DNA of 7,873 bases from an uncultured Nitrososphaerota archaeon. GTDB taxonomy: Bacteria > Bacillota > Clostridia > Oscillospirales > Ruminococcaceae. Made by a program: the position numbers and the translations under genes. Below the pieces are notes generated by a model that saw only the letters and a program-made list of their open reading frames with translations, was not told where the DNA came from and did no database searches. Positions 4,478-7,873 of this stretch are shown here, one piece after another. Location: positions 1-7,873 of the forward strand of contig CAKXAF010000120.1 of assembly GCA_934869045.1 (NCBI GenBank), given 5' to 3'. The first letter of the stretch is position 1; every line of letters begins with the position of its first letter.

Positions 4478-5873
4478 CTTGCCGTACTCCTTCCTGTTTC
4501 CCCTCCCAGACGGAGAAGAGAATCCGCTCCGCTGCCGGACCAGGCGCCGCGCGCCGGGAGAGGCCGGCATATTCCGCCCAGAGGACCCCGGCTTCATCAG
4601 CCAGAATCCAGGCGCTCCCGCGCTGCCGGGGAGTCAGTCCCATTTCGCTGTACAGCTTTTTCAGCAGCCGGCTCCCATCCCGTCCGGCAAAACCGATGCG
4701 GTCCCCAGGCAGGCGGTTTCGGAATAACAGTTTCCCAATTATTGTATCATAATCCATGCAAAAAATTAAGTCGTTTTTATAAATTTTTTTGACGGATTCT
4801 ATATCTTTGGCAGTTTGGACCTGAAACCGAACCATTCGCCCGTCCGGCAGGGGCAGGATAGCCAAAATCCCATCCGCTTCCGGCGCGGAGGGGAGCTCCG
4901 CAGAGAAGCCTTCCGCCCCGGAAAACGGTTCTTCCAGCCGCAGAAAGCCCGCCGCCGCCCGCAGGCGGCAGCCGCCGGGAAGGTTGACAGCCCCTTCTCC
5001 CGTCCGCACCGCCTGCTCAGCGGCGGCCAGCACCGCGTAATCCGGCTCGGTTCCATGCTCCCGCAGGAACCGGACGATCACCCGGGAAAGAAGGCTTCGG
5101 TGGGCATCCCGGAGAGGCTCCAGGGACAGGCCCCGCTCCCCGGCAGACTGCCGGTAGAGGGCGCCCGCCTGTTCCGCAAGAAAATCCCGGTCCTCCCCAA
5201 GGCTCTGGAGCATCCGGGCGGCGTTCTGCTCCGCGGCGGCATTGACCGCCAGCAGGGCGGGAACCGCCTGGGCCCGGATCCGGTTCCGGGCATAGGACAC
5301 GTCGGCGTTGGTAGAATCCGTCACATAGCGGATTCCCTTCCGCCGGCAATAATCCTCCACCGCCCGGCGGGTGCAGCCCAACAGAGGCCGGACCACTGCT
5401 CCCCGGACAGCCGGGATACCGCACAGCCCTTCCAGAGCAGTCCCCCGGGCGATGCGGAACAGGATGGTTTCCAGGTTGTCCGAAAGGGTGTGGGCAGTGG
5501 CGATGACCGCACCCTCCCCGCCCCACTCCCGGCGAAGCTCCTCAAAAAAGGCGTACCGCTCCCGGCGGCCGCACTCTTCCAGGCCGACGCCCTGTTCCCG
5601 GGCCAAGGCGGCGATATCCGCCCGCCGGACCCGGAGAGGGATCCCAAGGCCCCGGCAGAATTCCCGGACGAATTCCTCATCCTGATCGCTCTCTTCCCCC
5701 CGGAGGCTGTGGTTGACATGAGCAGCCAGCACCGGGATTCCCTGTTCCCAAAGATAACAGACCAGTGCCGCCGAATCCGCCCCGCCGGAAAGACCGGCCA
5801 CCACCCGCTTCCCCCGGACCAGGGAGAGGTCCGCCGCGTCCTCCAGCAGGCAGCGGTTTTCCTTACGGCTCAT
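4470..5873 (-). CDS. tilS: tRNA(Ile)-lysidine synthetase TilS
   Basis: TilS adds lysine to the wobble cytidine of the tRNA-Ile CAU anticodon, changing its decoding from AUG to AUA; it is essential in most bacteria. The product has 467 residues from ATG 5873, which has a GGAG about ten bases upstream. An in-frame ATG at 5891 has no such site. Visible features: PP-loop SGGADS (29-34) for ATP, AHVNHSLRGEESDQDEEFV (51-69), LEECGRRERYAFF (98-110), AHTLSDNLET (127-136), YVTDSTN...YARNRIR, and a C-terminal TilS domain with LLFRNRLPGDRI and LLKKLYSEMGL. The length matches the long Bacillus-type enzyme. The usual AHHxDDQxET motif reads AHTLSDNLET here. The start overlaps the end of dnaB by 11 bases. 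An AT-rich patch (about 4737-4800) interrupts the otherwise GC-rich gene between the middle and C-terminal domains. Confidence 0.95.
   Translation of the reverse strand: MSRKENRCLLEDAADLSLVRGKRVVAGLSGGADSAALVCYLWEQGIPVLAAHVNHSLRGEESDQDEEFVREFCRGLGIPLRVRRADIAALAREQGVGLEECGRRERYAFFEELRREWGGEGAVIATAHTLSDNLETILFRIARGTALEGLCGIPAVRGAVVRPLLGCTRRAVEDYCRRKGIRYVTDSTNADVSYARNRIRAQAVPALLAVNAAAEQNAARMLQSLGEDRDFLAEQAGALYRQSAGERGLSLEPLRDAHRSLLSRVIVRFLREHGTEPDYAVLAAAEQAVRTGEGAVNLPGGCRLRAAAGFLRLEEPFSGAEGFSAELPSAPEADGILAILPLPDGRMVRFQVQTAKDIESVKKIYKNDLIFCMDYDTIIGKLLFRNRLPGDRIGFAGRDGSRLLKKLYSEMGLTPRQRGSAWILADEAGVLWAEYAGLSRRAAPGPAAERILFSVWEGKQEGVRQDE
4741..4770 (-). promoter_or_regulatory. Possible internal promoter for hpt-ftsH inside tilS
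   Basis: Within the AT-rich patch of tilS, the - strand reads TGATACAAT (4749-4741), an extended -10 (TGn + TACAAT, five of six to consensus). A -35 is poor: TTAATT about 17 bases upstream, preceded by T-rich sequence. A start near 4734 would give a leader of roughly 255 bases to hpt. Extended -10 promoters can work with a weak -35, so this is plausible but unproven. Confidence 0.35.
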
Positions 5874-7230
5874 CGCGGTAAAGCTCCACATTGGAAAAGC
5901 GGGTAAACTCGCCCTGCCAGCCGATGGTCACATCGCCGGTGGAGCCGTGGCGGTTTTTGGCCACGATGCAGGTGGCCAGATTCTCGTTGGCGGGCTGGTC
6001 CTGATTCTCCTCGTTATAGTAGGCTTCCCGAAAAAGGAAAAGCACACTGTCCGCATCCTGTTCGATGGAGCCGGATTCCCGCAAGTCGGAGAGCATGGGC
6101 CGGTGGCCCTGGCGCTGCTCCGCCGCACGGGAGAGCTGGGAAAGGCAGATAACCGGGACGTTTAAGTCCTTGGCCATGACCTTCAGACTCCGGGTGATCA
6201 TGGAGACCTCCTGGACGCGGTTGTCAATCCGGGCGCCGGAGCTCATGAGCTGGAGGTAGTCGATGATCACCAGTCCCAGATTTTTCAACCGCCGCAGCTT
6301 GGCCTTGATCTGGGAAACGGTGATGCCCGCCGAGTCGTCAAAGTAGATATTGGTGGCGCTCAGCCGCTGGGCGGACACCGCCAGCCGGGACCATTCTTCC
6401 GCATCCAAGTGACCAGTGCGGAGCTTGTCGCTGGTGATGGACGCGTCGGAGCTGAGCATACGGGAAACCAGCTGAGGATTGGACATCTCCAACGAAAAGA
6501 CCGCCACGTCTACGTCGTTTTTCATGGCCACATTGGCGGCGATGTTCAGCGCAAAGGAGGACTTTCCCATACCGGGACGGGCCGCCACCAGGATCAGGTC
6601 GGACTTGTTCAGCCCCGAAAGCATGGCGTCCAGGCCGGTAAACCCGGAGGGAAGGCCGGTGTAGCGGCTGTCCGTCTTGGAGTTCATCTGGTAGATTTCG
6701 TCGTAAACCCCGATGATAACCTCGCTGATCGGCTTCATGTCCGCAGACTGCCGCCCCTGGCGGATGTCGTAGATCTTCTGCTCTGCGGCGTCCAGAAGGG
6801 TGCTGGCATCGCCGTCGGACTCCCGGACCGAAGCCGCGATGTCCGTAGCGGCGGAAAGGAGATTCCGCAGGTAATATTTCTCCACCACGATGCCGCAGTA
6901 GTGGGAAAGGTTTGCCGTAGTGGGGACCAGTTCCATGAGGTGGAGGAGGTAGGCCTTGGCGCTCTGGCTGTTCTCGAAAATCCCGGCCCGCTCAGATTCC
7001 TCCAAAAGGGTCACATAGTCGATGGGTTTGGACTCGCTGAACATCTGGACCATCAGGGCGTACAGCTCCTGATGCTGGCGTGTATAAAACACGGCCGGGG
7101 CCTTGATGGCATTCATCACGTCCGGCAGCTTTTCCGGGTCAATGAGAATGGCCCCCAGCACCGACTGCTCCGCCTCCAGGCTGTAGGGAAGGCTCTGGCC
7201 GTATTCCGCAAGGGCTTCGTCCGCCGGCAA
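5863..7230 (-). CDS. dnaB: Replicative DNA helicase DnaB (DnaC in Bacillus)
   Basis: This is the hexameric ring helicase that unwinds DNA at the replication fork and works with primase. It has 455 residues from TTG 7230. The N-terminal domain opens LPYSLEAEQSVLGAILID (about 14-31), the linker follows, and the RecA-like domain has Walker A ARPGMGKSS (about 217-225), FSLEMS (about 245-250), Walker B VIIDYLQLM (about 321-329), SQLSRAAEQR, and SDLRESGSIEQDAD, which is typical of DnaB. The C-terminal VAKNRHGSTGDV is also standard. No intein or insertion interrupts it. An in-frame GTG at 7239 overlaps the Shine-Dalgarno GAGGTGAT (7235-7242). TTG 7230 is eight bases past its GAGG core and is the better start, although GTG 7239 may be the conventional annotation. 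Its end overlaps tilS. A terminator separates it from rplI. Confidence 0.97.
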   Translation of the reverse strand: MPADEALAEYGQSLPYSLEAEQSVLGAILIDPEKLPDVMNAIKAPAVFYTRQHQELYALMVQMFSESKPIDYVTLLEESERAGIFENSQSAKAYLLHLMELVPTTANLSHYCGIVVEKYYLRNLLSAATDIAASVRESDGDASTLLDAAEQKIYDIRQGRQSADMKPISEVIIGVYDEIYQMNSKTDSRYTGLPSGFTGLDAMLSGLNKSDLILVAARPGMGKSSFALNIAANVAMKNDVDVAVFSLEMSNPQLVSRMLSSDASITSDKLRTGHLDAEEWSRLAVSAQRLSATNIYFDDSAGITVSQIKAKLRRLKNLGLVIIDYLQLMSSGARIDNRVQEVSMITRSLKVMAKDLNVPVICLSQLSRAAEQRQGHRPMLSDLRESGSIEQDADSVLFLFREAYYNEENQDQPANENLATCIVAKNRHGSTGDVTIGWQGEFTRFSNVELYRDEP

Positions 7231-7234
7231 TTGA

Positions 7235-7242
7235 ATCACCTC
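7235..7242 (-). promoter_or_regulatory. dnaB ribosome binding site that decides the start
   Basis: On the - strand GAGGTGAT (7242-7235) matches eight bases of the anti-Shine-Dalgarno complement and contains the in-frame GTG at 7239. Because the GTG is inside the pairing region it is an unlikely start. TTG 7230, eight bases after GAGG, has the right spacing. Confidence 0.75.
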
Positions 7243-7258
7243 GTTTGCAAAGAAATGG

Positions 7259-7284
7259 AAAAAAGGGCGGATGCGGCTCCGCCC
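7259..7284 (-). terminator. Intrinsic terminator between rplI and dnaB
   Basis: On the - strand a 7-bp GC-rich stem, GGGCGGA (7284-7278) / TCCGCCC (7271-7265), with a 6-base loop is followed at once by TTTTTT (7264-7259), a textbook intrinsic terminator. It starts 10 bases after the rplI stop codon and ends about 28 bases before the dnaB start, so it should end or attenuate the gdpP-rplI transcript before dnaB. Confidence 0.85.
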
Positions 7285-7294
7285 CCGATACTCT

Positions 7295-7738
7295 TTATTC
7301 GGTTACCATCACCTTCATGGAGGCGATTACGCCGTTGTGGAGCTTCAGCTCAAAGGAAAAGGTCCCGAAAGCCTTGATCTCGCTTTCCATGGAAATTTTT
7401 TTCTTATCCACGTCCAGCTTATACTGCTCCTTGAGAGCCTGGGCAATTTCCTTGGCGGTAACCGCTCCGAAAAGCCGGCCGCCTGCGCCCGCCTTGGCCT
7501 TGACGGTAACGGTTTTGCCGTCCAGGGCGGCCTTGTTGACCTTGGCGGCATCCAGCTCCACCTGAGCGTGATGGGCCTTTGCGGCATCCTGGGTCTTCTT
7601 GGCATTGATGGCGGCGGGGGTTGCCTCGATGGCCAGTCCCTTTTTCAGCAGGCAGTTGCGGGCGTAGCTGTCCGCGACCTCCACCAGGTCGCCCTTCTTG
7701 CCGGAGCCTTTTACGTCTTCTGTCAGAATCACTTTCAT
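7295..7738 (-). CDS. rplI: 50S ribosomal protein L9
   Basis: This is a large-subunit ribosomal protein of 147 residues, the usual length. The start at ATG 7738 (MKVILTEDVKG) is chosen because AGGA (7747-7750) lies eight bases upstream; an in-frame ATG at 7747 overlaps that site. The N-terminal domain carries MKVILTEDVKGSGKKGDLVE and YARNCLLKKGLA, which correspond to the L9 signature. A long charged Ala/Lys-rich connecting helix (about 45-75) follows. The C-terminal domain has RLFGAVTAKEIAQAL and ends KVMVTE. L9 binds 23S rRNA near the L1 stalk and helps maintain reading frame. It lies 45 bases after the probable gdpP and before dnaB, the order seen in many Firmicutes. It is followed by a terminator. 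Confidence 0.97.
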   Translation of the reverse strand: MKVILTEDVKGSGKKGDLVEVADSYARNCLLKKGLAIEATPAAINAKKTQDAAKAHHAQVELDAAKVNKAALDGKTVTVKAKAGAGGRLFGAVTAKEIAQALKEQYKLDVDKKKISMESEIKAFGTFSFELKLHNGVIASMKVMVTE

Positions 7739-7755
7739 GCAAAACATCCTTTCAT

Positions 7756-7768
7756 CCGGCAGAGCCGG
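7756..7768 (-). other. Small hairpin in the gdpP-rplI spacer
   Basis: A perfect 5-bp stem, CCGGC (7756-7760) / GCCGG (7764-7768), with a 3-base loop lies five bases before the AGGA of rplI on the - strand. There is no T run, so it is not a terminator. It might tune access to the rplI ribosome binding site or may be incidental. Confidence 0.3.
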
Positions 7769-7783
7769 GAATCTTGAACCGGG

Positions 7784-7873
7784 TCACGCCTTTTGGTGAT
7801 CCCGGAAGTATTTGTCGATGGCCTCCAGCAGCTGCTGTTTGACCTTTTCCATCTCCGCGCCCTTGATCTGGGC
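7784..7873 (-). CDS. gdpP: Probable DHH-family cyclic-di-AMP phosphodiesterase GdpP, last 29 codons
   Basis: The frame enters from the right edge and ends at TGA 7784-7786. The visible protein is AQIKGAEMEKVKQQLLEAID followed by KYFRDHQKA. This resembles the end of GdpP-type DHH/DHHA1 phosphoesterases, where a GGHxxxAGAQ motif is followed by a short helix ending in xxAIxxY. The position directly upstream of rplI and dnaB is where gdpP (yybT) lies in many Firmicutes, and context drives this call as much as the sequence. GdpP is a membrane protein that hydrolyses the second messenger c-di-AMP. The catalytic and membrane regions lie outside the window, so the assignment remains provisional. Confidence 0.65.
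   Translation of the reverse strand, partial: AQIKGAEMEKVKQQLLEAIDKYFRDHQKA

Noticed and set aside
4478..4597. Forty-codon N-terminal extension of hpt
   Set aside because: The extra residues are low-complexity Arg/Gly/Ser sequence overlapping tilS. HPRT normally begins near the ATG at 4477, which has a good AAGGAG.
4815..5906. A 363-codon open frame on the + strand, antisense to tilS
   Set aside because: The product is Pro/Arg/Gln-rich with no family look, and tilS on the other strand is certain. Treated as a shadow.
6409..7377. A 322-codon open frame on the + strand, antisense to dnaB and the rplI-dnaB spacer
   Set aside because: It is explained by codon bias of dnaB on the opposite strand. 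It runs through the rplI terminator and has no recognisable motif.
1..7873. Search by eye for CRISPR repeats, insertion-sequence ends, tRNA genes and riboswitch-like leaders
   Set aside because: No regularly spaced direct repeats, no transposase frame, no cloverleaf and no long structured leader were seen. All gaps between genes are under about 125 bases.

Overview
The window is ordinary chromosomal sequence from a fairly GC-rich, low-GC-phylum (Firmicutes/Bacillota) bacterium. It most resembles a Clostridia member of the Oscillospiraceae type. This is inferred from the gene order gdpP-rplI-dnaB-tilS-hpt-ftsH, the Gram-positive style ribosome binding sites, and the protein sequences; no search could be run.

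Left part (1-1895, + strand). The window opens inside the 3' end of queG (epoxyqueuosine reductase). A short AT-rich gap follows, with a plausible sigma-A-type promoter. Next comes a small accessory cluster: a MazG-like nucleotide pyrophosphohydrolase (397-714), two small unrecognised genes coupled by an ATGA overlap (751-1014 and 1011-1253), and a stand-alone GyrI-like effector-binding-domain protein (1377-1895). Base composition shifts along this stretch: hand-counted 60-base samples give about 43% GC in the MazG-like gene, 63% in the first small unknown gene and 35-50% in the GyrI-like gene.

Centre. A long hairpin (1914-1959) lies between the GyrI-like gene and ftsH, which converge on it. 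It is probably a bidirectional terminator.

Right part (1971-7873, - strand). All genes read leftwards. In transcription order they are the last 29 codons of a probable gdpP (c-di-AMP phosphodiesterase), rplI (L9), a strong intrinsic terminator, dnaB (replicative helicase), tilS (tRNA-Ile lysidine synthetase), hpt (hypoxanthine phosphoribosyltransferase) and ftsH (membrane AAA+ protease). dnaB/tilS overlap by 11 bases and tilS/hpt by 8, so dnaB-tilS-hpt-ftsH looks like one operon. The tilS-hpt-ftsH order is widely conserved in Firmicutes. A strongly AT-rich patch inside tilS carries an extended -10 motif that could start an internal hpt-ftsH transcript.

I found no mobile element, CRISPR array, rRNA or tRNA, and no convincing new system. 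The points most worth checking are the two TTG starts (ftsH, dnaB) dictated by their ribosome binding sites, the terminator placed before dnaB, the AT patch in tilS, and the unrecognised small gene pair.
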